From positions 62,001-126,000 of the forward strand of contig NZ_ML133687.1 of assembly GCF_003985155.1 (NCBI RefSeq): a stretch of 64,000 bases of DNA, written 5' to 3'. This stretch comes from Rhizobium vallis (GTDB taxonomy: Bacteria; Pseudomonadota; Alphaproteobacteria; Rhizobiales; Rhizobiaceae). Both the position numbers and the translations under genes were made by a program. This document shows, piece after piece, positions 16,408 through 24,408 of this stretch. The notes beneath the pieces were generated by a model. It was not told where the DNA came from and searched no databases. It saw nothing but the letters and a program-made list of their open reading frames with translations. Position 1 is the first letter of the stretch, and every line of letters begins with the position of its first letter.

Positions 16408-18708
16408 ATGCTGATGCGCGGCTGGCGTGGCGCCAAGACATGGATGCTGCCGTTGGTGACATTGGCGCTGGTCGCTGGCGGACTAGCCTGGTTTGCAGGC
16501 CAGGAGGACCTTGCCGCGCAATTGTGGACGACTGCGACGGCAGCCGTCTTCGCGGTGCTCCTCGTCGATATAGGTATCGGTCTGCACAGGAAGGATTTCG
16601 GCCTCGATCTGATCGCAGCGCTGGCTATGGGTGGAGCTATCACGTTCGGCGAACATCTGGCTGGAATTGTCGTAGCGCTCATGTTTACCGGCGGGCAGTT
16701 CCTGGAGACTTTCGCCCAGAATAGGGCCGGTCGCGAGATGACGGCGCTGCTCAGCCGGGTTCCAAGTCGCGCGGCCCGTTATCAGAGTGGCCGCATCGAA
16801 GATGTTGCCGTGTCGGGCATCGCCCCTGGTGATCTCATTCTGGTCCGTCGCGGCGAAGTGGTACCCGTCGACGGCATCGTCGCGGGCAACGCTGCGGTCC
16901 TCGATGAATCCGCGCTGACGGGCGAGGCTCTGCCTATCCGGCGAACCTCGGGCCAGGCCGTGATGAGCGGCACCACAAATGCCGGCGATGCCTTCGATCT
17001 CCAGGCGACAAGCGCGGCTGCTGATAGCACCTATGCTGGTGTCGTCCGACTGGTCGAAGCGGCGCAACGGACCAAAGCGCCGATGGTGCGATTGGCGGCG
17101 AGGTTCGGTCTCGCTTTCCTTGCTCTCACCTTAACGATTGCGACCTCGGCCTGGGCGCTCAGCGGTGACGCAACGCGAGCCCTTGCCGTCATCGTCGTGG
17201 CGACACCCTGTCCGCTGATACTTGCCGTACCCGTCGCCGTCGTGTCCGGCATTTCCCGCTGTGCAAAGAAGGGCGTTCTGGTGAAGGACGGAGGTGCTCT
17301 TGAGGCCCTTGCAGCCGCAAGGACAGTTCTCCTCGACAAGACGGGAACGGTAACCGATGGTCGTGCCCGCCTGATCGAGATCAAGGCACGAGGCGATCTC
17401 GACGCGCTCGAGCTACTGAGGCTGGCGGCATCGCTGGATCAGAGCTCGCCTCACGTGGTGGCCCAGGCCCTCGTGGCCGCTGCCCACGAGAGGGGCCTGC
17501 TGCTTGATGTACCTAGTGACGTTCGCGAGACTCCTGGCTCTGGGTTGACGGGCCGCGTCGGCAGCCAAAACCTCGTAATCGGTGGCTGGGCTTTCGTGAG
17601 CACAGGGATAGAAGACTCGCATTTTCGTCGTGAGATCGAGGCATGGATAAGGCGCGACGGAACGGTCGCGGTCGTCGTGGCAATCGACGGCGCCCTTGCT
17701 GGGGCAATGCTACTGGCGGACCAGATTCGTCCGGAAGCGGGTTTCGTGCTGCGGCATCTGCGTCAGGCTGGCATCACACGCATTGTCCTCGCCACCGGCG
17801 ACCGCGCAGATCTCGCGGCGGGCGTTGCCGCATTCGTTGGGGTGGACGACGTCATCAGTGAAATGAAGCCGGAGGACAAGACAAACGCCGTCAAGATGGA
17901 GCAGGCGAGAAACCGCCCCGTCGTGATGATCGGTGATGGGGTCAATGATGCGCCGGCGCTTGCGGCCGCCGATGTCGGCATAGCAATGGGAGCGCGCGGC
18001 GCCGCTGCCTCGTCTGAAGCGGCAGATGTTGTGATCCTGCTCGATCGACTTGATAAATTGGTCGATGCCCTCCAAATAGCCCGACGCTCACGCCGGATTG
18101 CATTGCAGAGCGTCTATGCCGGCATGGGCTTGTCGATCGCAGGCATGATCGCAGCCGCGTTCGGCTATCTGACGCCAGTAGAAGGGGCGCTATTTCAGGA
18201 GGCGATTGATGTCGCCGTCATTCTGAACGCGCTACGCGCCCTTGGGCCACCAATCTCGATCGGCGTGGCTTCACCTCGCTTGAGCAAAGAAGACCTGCTG
18301 GCTCTGGAGGCTGAACATAGGGCGTTGGCTGACGTGGTCGACGACATTGGCATTACCGCGGACCGGATCGCACGCCTGCCGGGAAAGAAGGCAAAAGACG
18401 AGCTCGAAAGACTGGATCGTGGGCTGCGTGACCGGCTGCTTCCCCACGAGAAGAGAGACGAGCAGGTTTACGCGCGCCTTCGCCGAAGGAATACATCGCC
18501 GGACGTTCTGGCCGGAATGAGCCGAACCCACATGGAAATTCAACGACAGATCCATAACCTCACCGTCATGCGAAAGGCGTTCGACAGCGAAATGCCGACA
18601 GAGACGCAGCTTAGTGAGGTCCAGCGACTGCTGCACGGGCTGGAAGCGATTACGCGTCTTCATTTTGCGCAGGAGGAAGAGATCTACCGTTCGCTGGAGG
18701 CCGAGTGA
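16408..18708 (+). CDS. Nia-like P1B-5 metal-transporting ATPase with hemerythrin domain
   Basis: A 766-aa inner-membrane heavy-metal P-type ATPase. It has no N-terminal metal-binding domain. TPCP is at 266-269 in the key transmembrane helix, the actuator loop is LTGEALP, the phosphorylation site is D310-KTGT and the hinge is GDGVNDAP. The usual SxHP motif is SPHV (347-350). After about residue 610 a helical hemerythrin-like domain follows with EHRALA, LLPHEKRDEQ, THMEIQRQIH and LHFAQEEEIY. TPCP plus a hemerythrin tail marks the P1B-5 group, whose Sinorhizobium member Nia exports iron and nickel in nodules. The start is ATG 16408; a TTG at 16381 with AGGAGG close upstream is the alternative. 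Confidence 0.85.
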   Translation: MLMRGWRGAKTWMLPLVTLALVAGGLAWFAGQEDLAAQLWTTATAAVFAVLLVDIGIGLHRKDFGLDLIAALAMGGAITFGEHLAGIVVALMFTGGQFLETFAQNRAGREMTALLSRVPSRAARYQSGRIEDVAVSGIAPGDLILVRRGEVVPVDGIVAGNAAVLDESALTGEALPIRRTSGQAVMSGTTNAGDAFDLQATSAAADSTYAGVVRLVEAAQRTKAPMVRLAARFGLAFLALTLTIATSAWALSGDATRALAVIVVATPCPLILAVPVAVVSGISRCAKKGVLVKDGGALEALAAARTVLLDKTGTVTDGRARLIEIKARGDLDALELLRLAASLDQSSPHVVAQALVAAAHERGLLLDVPSDVRETPGSGLTGRVGSQNLVIGGWAFVSTGIEDSHFRREIEAWIRRDGTVAVVVAIDGALAGAMLLADQIRPEAGFVLRHLRQAGITRIVLATGDRADLAAGVAAFVGVDDVISEMKPEDKTNAVKMEQARNRPVVMIGDGVNDAPALAAADVGIAMGARGAAASSEAADVVILLDRLDKLVDALQIARRSRRIALQSVYAGMGLSIAGMIAAAFGYLTPVEGALFQEAIDVAVILNALRALGPPISIGVASPRLSKEDLLALEAEHRALADVVDDIGITADRIARLPGKKAKDELERLDRGLRDRLLPHEKRDEQVYARLRRRNTSPDVLAGMSRTHMEIQRQIHNLTVMRKAFDSEMPTETQLSEVQRLLHGLEAITRLHFAQEEEIYRSLEAE

Positions 18709-18884
18709 ATGATTTGTTCGCCCATCCGACACGACCCCGGGATTTCGAGCGCAGCGACGGGGCGTTACCGCTGCGGGCAACCATTGCCTTCATGGCATTT
18801 TCAAACTTGCACAAGGCGATAGTCTAAAACCGCCCACGAAGAGGCATTGCGCAGGATCGAATGGCTGCGGTGCTGACGCCTGCG

Positions 18885-18900
18885 TTTGACGCTGGTCAAA
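18885..18900. promoter_or_regulatory. FixK/FNR-type palindrome
   Basis: TTTGACGCTGGTCAAA is a perfect inverted repeat of the TTGAC-N4-GTCAA form. It lies 160 bp before the 100-aa gene at 19053 and is the only regulatory signal seen there. Confidence 0.6.
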
Positions 18901-19052
18901 TTCCAAATGTCCGATTTGTGTCAATGATAGTGAAGCAGCCTGCGAGGCGACGCCGTGACCCCTTCGGGAGACCGGAATGCCGCGAGGATGAGACGGAAGC
19001 GCCAGCGCCATTCGGGAGTTGGGTCGCACCGATTGCAAGAAGGGAGAAGGAC

Positions 19053-19355
19053 ATGAGCCACGTTCTTTCGCGGAAGGCAGATGTGTTGTTGGTTGATGCG
19101 GCGGCGAACTCCGATCCGTCTTGCTCCGGAGTCGATTTTCGTCTTGAGCGAACGAGCAATGATGACTGGCAAATCGCCGCGGTTTCGCCGCGCGCCCGCG
19201 CCTGGGTGCGTGACGAACTTTGCTGTCCTTTTGCGCAATGCTTCAACGACGTCATACGGGCAGACGCACTCAGCGCAAATTCCTTTGTGAAGGAAGCGCA
19301 TGCGAAGGGATTCTGGACTGAATTCGTTGGCAGAAACGGCAAGGACCTGTTCTAG
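19053..19355 (+). CDS. Uncharacterised 100-aa protein downstream of a FixK box
   Basis: I do not recognise this 100-aa protein. It starts at ATG 19053 after GGGAGAAGGAC. It is soluble, has no signal peptide or membrane segment, and contains four cysteines including the pair in VRDELCCPFAQCFNDVIRAD. Two folded-looking parts are visible: LERTSNDDWQIAAVSPRARAW (beta-rich) and a helical NSFVKEAHAKGFWTEFVGRN. It sits between the metal ATPase and the DksA-like gene, each preceded by its own FixK-type box, so a role in low-oxygen physiology is likely. That is inference from context only. Confidence 0.6.
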   Translation: MSHVLSRKADVLLVDAAANSDPSCSGVDFRLERTSNDDWQIAAVSPRARAWVRDELCCPFAQCFNDVIRADALSANSFVKEAHAKGFWTEFVGRNGKDLF

Positions 19356-19451
19356 CCGCGGGCCTGGTAGGGTCGATAAAATCGATGCCGATATCATGCG
19401 GGACAGCGGTTCGAGTACGAGCTTCGAGGACCCTTTATGCGGCTCTTGTTA

Positions 19452-19465
19452 TTGATCACGATCAA
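19452..19465. promoter_or_regulatory. FNR/FixK box before the DksA/TraR gene
   Basis: TTGATCACGATCAA is a perfect match to TTGAT-N4-ATCAA, centred 73 bp before the start at 19532. Confidence 0.75.
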
Positions 19466-19531
19466 AGCCTTAAAACGAAGTTGAGGTAAGAATCCACTTA
19501 CAATCTGCACTTTATCAAGGACGAACCGACC

Positions 19532-19879
19532 ATGCAGAAAGCGCCTGCACAAGCCACTCAGGACTACGAGAAATACCGCTCGGTACTGGTAAGACGCCAA
19601 GAAGAGCTGCGACAACGCCTATATGCGATCGAGCAGGACCTGGAACGACCTCGCGATCCGGATGACGATGATCGCGCGATAGAGCGCAACAACGACGAGG
19701 TACTGGAAGAACTCGGCACTGCCGGGCAGAGCGAACTTGCGGCTATCGATGCCGCGCTCGACCGTTTGAACCATGGAACCTTCGGGCGCTGCTCGAAGTG
19801 TGGCGACGTGATTGATGAGCGAAGGCTGGACGCGGTTCCGTATACCGCAATCTGCCAGGATTGTGCGCGGTCGGTTTGA
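19532..19879 (+). CDS. DksA/TraR-family zinc-finger protein
   Basis: A 115-aa protein with a helical hairpin (about residues 10-75) and a C-terminal four-cysteine zinc finger, CSKCGDVIDERRL then CQDC. The segment LDRLNHGTFGRCSKCG is diagnostic of the DksA/TraR family. These bind the RNA polymerase secondary channel and modulate ppGpp-dependent transcription. The protein is shorter than housekeeping DksA (about 150 aa) and the coiled-coil tip is DPDDDDRAIERNND, acidic as needed for action. It is monocistronic with a perfect FixK box 73 bp upstream, so it would link low oxygen to polymerase tuning. Confidence 0.9.
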   Translation: MQKAPAQATQDYEKYRSVLVRRQEELRQRLYAIEQDLERPRDPDDDDRAIERNNDEVLEELGTAGQSELAAIDAALDRLNHGTFGRCSKCGDVIDERRLDAVPYTAICQDCARSV

Positions 19880-20065
19880 CATGCCGTTAACCGGACGGGT
19901 TCCTGTGTTTCGGCCTGCAAATTTTGGTCGCCGGTTTGAAAACGATGCGGCGCAACGTTTTGCGCACGGCCTTGGCGCGGCATGGGGTGGGCCGGCATCC
20001 GGACCTACACGACCGCGGGGCTGCCATACTCAGGTCTTGAATGGTGATGTCATCTCAGCAGATCG

Positions 20066-20794
20066 TCAATCGAGCCGGGCGGTGAAGACATAACCGACGC
20101 CGCGCACCGCCTTGATGAATTGCGGCTTCTTCGGGTCGGTTTCGATCTTGCGGCGAAGCCGGACGATTTGGGCGTCAATCGTCCTGTCGAAAGCTTCGAG
20201 GCTTCGACCTCTCGTCAAATCCATCAACACGTCGCGGGTGAGCACCCGGCCGGCATGCCGCACGAAAGTGGTCAGCATATCGAACTCGCCGGTTGTCAGC
20301 TCGACCTCGATGCCTTCCGGATCGAGAAGCTGGCGGCGGCTGAGATTGAGTTTCCACTCTTCGAAGCCGATGATCTCCTCGCCGACCGCTTCGCCGTTGC
20401 GCGGCGGGGATTGCCGGCGGCGCAGGATCGACTTCAGACGCGCATGGACTTCCCGGAGATGAAATGGCTTGGCAATGTAGTCGTCGGCACCGATTTCCAG
20501 GCCGACAATCCGGTCGACGACATCGTCCCGACCTGTCAGCATCATGATAGGGACATCCGAACTGGCGCGGATTTCGCGTGCGAGATCGAGGCCGTCGACG
20601 CCGCCAGGAAGGACGAGATCGAGCAGGATTGCGTCGAAGTTCTGCTGGCGCAGCCGTAGCCGCATTTCGGTACCATCGGACGCGGCGGAAACCGAATAAC
20701 CCTCACCCTCGAAATAGCGCGTCAACATCTGGCGAATGCGTGGGTCGTCGTCGACTATGAGAAGATGCGCATCATTCTGAGCTGTTGCCATCAT
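20066..20794 (-). CDS. Orphan OmpR/PhoB-family response regulator, FxkR candidate
   Basis: A 242-aa regulator. The receiver has LLIVDDDPRIRQ, the phosphoacceptor in FDAILLDLVLPGG, MLTGRDD and the lysine in ADDYIAKPFH. The winged-helix output domain has GRVLTRDVLMDLTRGR, ldAQIVRLRRKIE and VRGVGYVF. No kinase gene is adjacent. In R. etli the hybrid FixL signals to FxkR, an OmpR-type regulator that activates fixK. The window also holds a hybrid FixL, no FixJ, and the matching direct repeat before fixK, so this orphan is a good FxkR candidate. The start at 20794 or the next codon is chosen by domain fit; the frame is open to 20851. Confidence 0.8.
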   Translation of the reverse strand: MMATAQNDAHLLIVDDDPRIRQMLTRYFEGEGYSVSAASDGTEMRLRLRQQNFDAILLDLVLPGGVDGLDLAREIRASSDVPIMMLTGRDDVVDRIVGLEIGADDYIAKPFHLREVHARLKSILRRRQSPPRNGEAVGEEIIGFEEWKLNLSRRQLLDPEGIEVELTTGEFDMLTTFVRHAGRVLTRDVLMDLTRGRSLEAFDRTIDAQIVRLRRKIETDPKKPQFIKAVRGVGYVFTARLD

Positions 20795-21017
20795 CCATCC
20801 GTCAAGCCGTTGCCCGTTCCAGATCGTTCGCGATGGCATCGTCCTTAACATGCTCGCCGTCGCGATGTCATCAACAACCCAACGGTTGTCCTCATCGGTG
20901 GGGGAGAAAATGATGCCGAAAGGCTGACGGCTTTCGGATGGCGTCTTGCTCTATTTTCTTGATTCAGATCGGGTTTCTGACTTTAGCGAATTGGCCAAAG
21001 ATTCTCTGGGTCCAGCG

Positions 21018-21344
21018 TCAAACCAGCACGAGGCGGGGTGTCGCGTGCGCCTCGGCCGCCACATCGGATGATTGCCAGGCGTGGCGCCATTGCCAGACGT
21101 CATTTGCGGTGATCAGAACCGTGCCGCCGCTCATCTCCTGCGAACCGAAGCGGCTTGTTGCAATTTCGCAGAATGCATCGATGTGCTGAAGGAGACGGTC
21201 TTCGGTCGCGCGAGGCGGCGAGGCGATGGATAGCAATGCGCGGCGTGAGACGACGATGGTCTTTGTCTCCGCGCCGGAACGCACCTCGATGCGTCCGGAC
21301 TTGTCTTGCGCGTTCAGGCTTGCACTGACGATATCATACGACAT
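21018..21344 (-). CDS. Uncharacterised protein, possibly DUF1488-like, divergent from hemN
   Basis: A 108-aa protein from ATG 21344, chosen because CGGAG precedes it by 8 bases; the frame extends to 21398 without a good site. It has a beta-rich first half (IEVRSGAETKTIVVSRRALLSI), a helix with ATEDRLLQHIDAFCEIATSRF, and then GGTVLITANDVWQWR. The pattern of a sensed residue strip, a helix and a final strand is like the small DUF1488 proteins, but the match is weak. It is divergent from hemN across an FNR-type box whose centre lies 87 bp from this start, which suggests co-regulation. Confidence 0.6.
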   Translation of the reverse strand: MSYDIVSASLNAQDKSGRIEVRSGAETKTIVVSRRALLSIASPPRATEDRLLQHIDAFCEIATSRFGSQEMSGGTVLITANDVWQWRHAWQSSDVAAEAHATPRLVLV

Positions 21345-21424
21345 TCCATCGCTCCGGGCATTGGCTGGTCGCCGTGGTTGCTTCCAGATTTTCTCCAAAC
21401 TTACGCCATCAGCCCAAAGACACT

Positions 21425-21438
21425 TTGACCTCGATCAA
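21425..21438. promoter_or_regulatory. FNR/FixK box in the hemN divergent promoter
   Basis: TTGACCTCGATCAA matches TTGAY-N4-ATCAA. It lies 155 bp from the chosen hemN start and 87 bp from the divergent small gene. Confidence 0.7.
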
Positions 21439-21586
21439 TGCGATACTGGTATCTCTGCCAGTTCGCTCAGGATAGCGGACAAATAAGCCGACGCTTTCCC
21501 GTCAACACCTCCTCATTGATTTGGGACAAGGAAGATCGTTCCGCCGGAGGTCATAAAGCGTCATGCTTTTGACGGAGAATGCGAAA

Positions 21587-22939
21587 ATGTCCGATAGTTT
21601 GGTCGCCAAATATGGTGACGAGCGGCTCCCGCGTTACACCAGTTATCCGACGGCCCCGGCCTTTTCAGCCGCAGTGGGGCCGAGTGAATACGCCGGGGGC
21701 CTCGCGACCATCGGAAAAGCCGAACCGATTTCGGTCTATCTTCACGTACCGTTCTGCCGCTCGATGTGCTGGTATTGCGGTTGTCATACGAGCATCACCC
21801 GGCAGGACGCTCCCGTTGTTGAATATCTCGACGCGATGAGCCAGGAGATCGAACTCGTCTCCTTTGCCGCCGGCAACGACGTGCCTGTCAAGAACGTTCA
21901 TTTCGGTGGCGGCACGCCGACGATCATGAAGCCGCAGGAATTTACGGCGCTGATGGCGAAGCTGCGGAGCGCCTTCGCTTTCGAGGCGGGCGCGAGCGTC
22001 GCGGTTGAAATCGATCCTCGTACACTGACCCTTCCGATGATCGAAGCGCTGGGCGAAAGCGGCGTCGACCGCGCGAGTCTCGGCGTCCAGAGTTTCGATC
22101 CCGTCGTGCAGACTGCAATCAATCGGATGCAGTCCTTCGAGCAGACGGAGGCGGCAGTCGTCGGGTTGCGATCGGCAGGTATCAACAACGTCAATTTCGA
22201 CCTGATATACGGTCTGCCGAAACAGACTGTGGAATCCTGCATCGAAACCGTCCGTCTGGCCGTTCAGCTGCGGCCGGAACGCTTAGCCGTTTTCGGTTAT
22301 GCCCATATTCCGGCCTTCAAGAAGCATCAGCGCCTCATCGACGAAGCATCGCTTCCGGGCGCAAAACAGCGCAACGAACAGGCCGAAGCCATCGCCCAAG
22401 AGCTCGAAAGAGCCGGATATGCGCGCATCGGGCTCGATCATTTCGCTCTGCCGGAGGATCAGCTTGCGGTCGCCGCGCGCAATGGAACGATGAGGAGAAA
22501 TTTTCAGGGCTACACCACAGATGACTGCGAAAGCCTCATCGGCCTCGGCGCTTCGGCGATCGGCCGGTTGCCAGGCGGTTATATGCAAAATCACGTGCCA
22601 ATGGGTCTCTATGCCGAGCGGGTCGCATCCGGTGTGTTGCCGACGGCCAAGGGATATCTTCTGAGCGAAGAGGACAAGCTTCGGGCGAGAGTCATCGAGC
22701 GGCTCATGTGCGATTTCGAAGCCGATCTCGGACGGCTAAGCAGGGAATCGGGTTTCGACACCGGTTTCCTTATCGAGCGTAATGAACGCCTGAGCCAACT
22801 CGCAGCCGATGGCGTCGCGACGATCCGTGACGACCGTGTCGTCGTGTCAAAAGACGCTCGCTTCATGGTCCGCGCCGTCGCAGCGGCATTCGACGCCTAC
22901 TTCGGCTCCCACGGGCGCACGCACAGCAAGGCGGCGTGA
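21587..22939 (+). CDS. hemN: Oxygen-independent coproporphyrinogen III dehydrogenase
   Basis: A 450-aa radical-SAM enzyme converting coproporphyrinogen III to protoporphyrinogen IX without oxygen. The N-terminal YTSYPTAP is a HemN hallmark. The 4Fe-4S cluster cysteines are C57, C61 and C64 in CRSMCWYCGC, with SAM-binding HFGGGTPTIM and the later DLIYGLPKQT and GLGASAIG segments. The start at 21587 follows GGAG at a 9-base spacing; 21563 is the alternative. It supplies haem for the cbb3 oxidase when oxygen is scarce, in line with the FixK-type box upstream. Two small genes follow closely on the same strand. Confidence 0.93.
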   Translation: MSDSLVAKYGDERLPRYTSYPTAPAFSAAVGPSEYAGGLATIGKAEPISVYLHVPFCRSMCWYCGCHTSITRQDAPVVEYLDAMSQEIELVSFAAGNDVPVKNVHFGGGTPTIMKPQEFTALMAKLRSAFAFEAGASVAVEIDPRTLTLPMIEALGESGVDRASLGVQSFDPVVQTAINRMQSFEQTEAAVVGLRSAGINNVNFDLIYGLPKQTVESCIETVRLAVQLRPERLAVFGYAHIPAFKKHQRLIDEASLPGAKQRNEQAEAIAQELERAGYARIGLDHFALPEDQLAVAARNGTMRRNFQGYTTDDCESLIGLGASAIGRLPGGYMQNHVPMGLYAERVASGVLPTAKGYLLSEEDKLRARVIERLMCDFEADLGRLSRESGFDTGFLIERNERLSQLAADGVATIRDDRVVVSKDARFMVRAVAAAFDAYFGSHGRTHSKAA

Positions 22940-22988
22940 TTGCGAAAAGCGGTGTAGGTCAGGTGCCGAGATAGGCTTATCGATCGCA

Positions 22989-23111
22989 ATGCCAGTGATC
23001 ATCGTGTTCGCAATCGCTCTCTATCAGATGGGTGTCCTACAGCGAACCGGCGTCGTCTCCGCGGTTCTCGCGGCACTAACAGTCACCGTAAGCTTGTTTC
23101 TGCAGAGGTAA
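22989..23111 (+). CDS. Candidate 40-aa single-span membrane peptide
   Basis: A short frame, 40 aa, reading MPVIIVFAIALYQMGVLQRT followed by VVSAVLAALTVTVSLFLQR. It is almost wholly hydrophobic, with two helical segments separated by QRTG. It lies 49 bp after hemN and 5 bp before the next gene, so it may be translated in the same message. No strong ribosome-binding site is visible. Coding status is uncertain; conservation at synteny in relatives would settle it. Confidence 0.4.
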   Translation: MPVIIVFAIALYQMGVLQRTGVVSAVLAALTVTVSLFLQR

Positions 23112-23116
23112 TATTG

Positions 23117-23611
23117 ATGAAGAATCCAGCTCCGATCGATTTCGCCGAACTCGAAAGCTGCTATGGCCAGATCATGTCGTGGTGCGACATTCTCCAGGCG
23201 ATTGCCGACTTCCTGCCTTGCCACATCGACGAAGGCCTTTGCAGCCGGATTTCGCATGGGCTGATCCCTCTCCTGGTGACGACACACCAGCTCGAAGAGC
23301 GTCTGATCTCGTCGGGACTCGACCTTATCATGGAAGCCGGGGAAATGGCTGAGGCACAGGAACGCCGACGCGCAGGCCGCCTGTTCGATCTTGCCGCCGC
23401 GCAAGAGCTTGTCGCCACGCTGGAAGCTCTGGGCGAGGGGTGCTGCCGGCTGTCGTGGGAGGCGGTCGGATATCAGCTGCGTTCGTTCTTCTGCTCGATG
23501 CGCAGACATATCAAATCGGAACGCGAGATGATGCGGTTGATGCAGCGGGCGATGGAGGCTGAACGGGCGCCGGCCTTGACGGGCGCGATCAATCAAACCG
23601 AAGCAGCTTGA
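23117..23611 (+). CDS. Helical hemerythrin-like protein downstream of hemN
   Basis: A 164-aa all-helical soluble protein from ATG 23117, with GAGG 8 bases upstream. I do not recognise a named family. Histidine-carboxylate patterns are reminiscent of a degenerate hemerythrin: PCHIDEGLCSRISHG, TTHQLEERL and RRHIKSEREMMRLM. The five cysteines include a CC pair. It sits behind hemN and ends opposite pseudoazurin, inside the FixK-controlled block, so a role in low-oxygen or nitric-oxide physiology is plausible but unproven. Metal content would be the key test. Confidence 0.6.
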   Translation: MKNPAPIDFAELESCYGQIMSWCDILQAIADFLPCHIDEGLCSRISHGLIPLLVTTHQLEERLISSGLDLIMEAGEMAEAQERRRAGRLFDLAAAQELVATLEALGEGCCRLSWEAVGYQLRSFFCSMRRHIKSEREMMRLMQRAMEAERAPALTGAINQTEAA

Positions 23612-23651
23612 GCGACGCGAATTCGCATGGCGGCCGTCATTCTGACAGGCC

Positions 23652-23678
23652 GCCTTCGATATGCACCGAATCGAAGGC
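23652..23678. terminator. Bidirectional hairpin between convergent genes
   Basis: GCCTTCGAT and its complement ATCGAAGGC form a perfect 9-bp stem with a 9-base loop between the converging genes ending at 23611 and 23727. No long T tract follows, so it may be a weak terminator. Confidence 0.5.
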
Positions 23679-23726
23679 GCAGTGCGGGATGGCGCGCAAG
23701 CGCGGCCATCCACACCGGTCGGTTGA

Positions 23727-24170
23727 CTATTGGGTGATCTGCGCGAGGTCGGCATCCAGACGCTTGCGCACCATATTCGGCACCTTGGCGGTCTTGATCG
23801 CATCAAGATTTGCCGGGCTGTCGCCGACCTGGATCAGGGCAACCATGCCCATGCCCGCATGCGGCGCGCACTTCAGGACATAGGCGCCGGGAACGTCGAA
23901 CTTCGTCTGGTACTGCTCGCTCGGCTTGGACTTGAACTCGGCGGCGCCGTCGGGAATGAGGCCCTTGAAGGTCTCGACATTGTGGCTTTTATCCGTGGGA
24001 ATGAAGGTCACCGTGTCGCCGGGAGCGATTTTCAGGAAGCCCGGCTCGAACACCATTGCGCCGTCCGTACCCTTGTTGAGCATCTGAATCTGATGGTCGG
24101 CAGCCATCGACGGCGCGGCCGAAACCATCAGGGCTGCCGTTGCAGCGATCAGACCGAATATCAAACGCAT
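23727..24170 (-). CDS. Pseudoazurin (periplasmic blue copper protein)
   Basis: A 147-aa secreted cupredoxin. The signal peptide ends PSMA-AD near residue 23. Copper ligands are the His in KSHNVE and the Cys, His and Met in [11 protein letters not shown], in the classic pseudoazurin spacing. The C-terminal helix [20 protein letters not shown] is also typical. It donates electrons from the bc1 region to periplasmic reductases such as nitrite or nitrous-oxide reductases, or to a cbb3 oxidase. ATG 24170 is chosen because GGAG lies 8 bases upstream; 24176 is too close. A FixK-type box is centred about 80 bp before the start. No denitrification gene is seen nearby. Confidence 0.93.
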   Translation of the reverse strand: MRLIFGLIAATAALMVSAAPSMAADHQIQMLNKGTDGAMVFEPGFLKIAPGDTVTFIPTDKSHNVETFKGLIPDGAAEFKSKPSEQYQTKFDVPGAYVLKCAPHAGMGMVALIQVGDSPANLDAIKTAKVPNMVRKRLDADLAQITQ

Positions 24171-24243
24171 TTGCATATCTCCTGTTTCGCGAGGTCGATT
24201 TGGCCTCGTGAACGCCTTCTAAGACATGCTGGCGCCGGCTTCT

Positions 24244-24257
24244 TTGATACTCGTCAA
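24244..24257. promoter_or_regulatory. FNR/FixK-type box before pseudoazurin
   Basis: TTGATACTCGTCAA has both half sites, the second with one change from ATCAA. It is centred about 80 bp upstream of the pseudoazurin start, on the same side as its transcription start. Confidence 0.6.
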
Positions 24258-24408
24258 ACAGAGAAAAAACTAGCAAATTTGCTTTGAAAACATATGCATA
24301 GCGTTGGTCAGGCGACGATCGCCGCCTGACGAAACGTGCCGCTCTCGCCGAAGCACTGTCCTCCGCCAAGGATCGGTTTCAGAGGAAAGAGGATAGTCGC
24401 CGCGGACG

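Noticed and set aside
20958..20972. TTGATTCAGATCGG as a further FNR box
   Set aside because: Only the first half site is good, and it does not fit either neighbouring start well.
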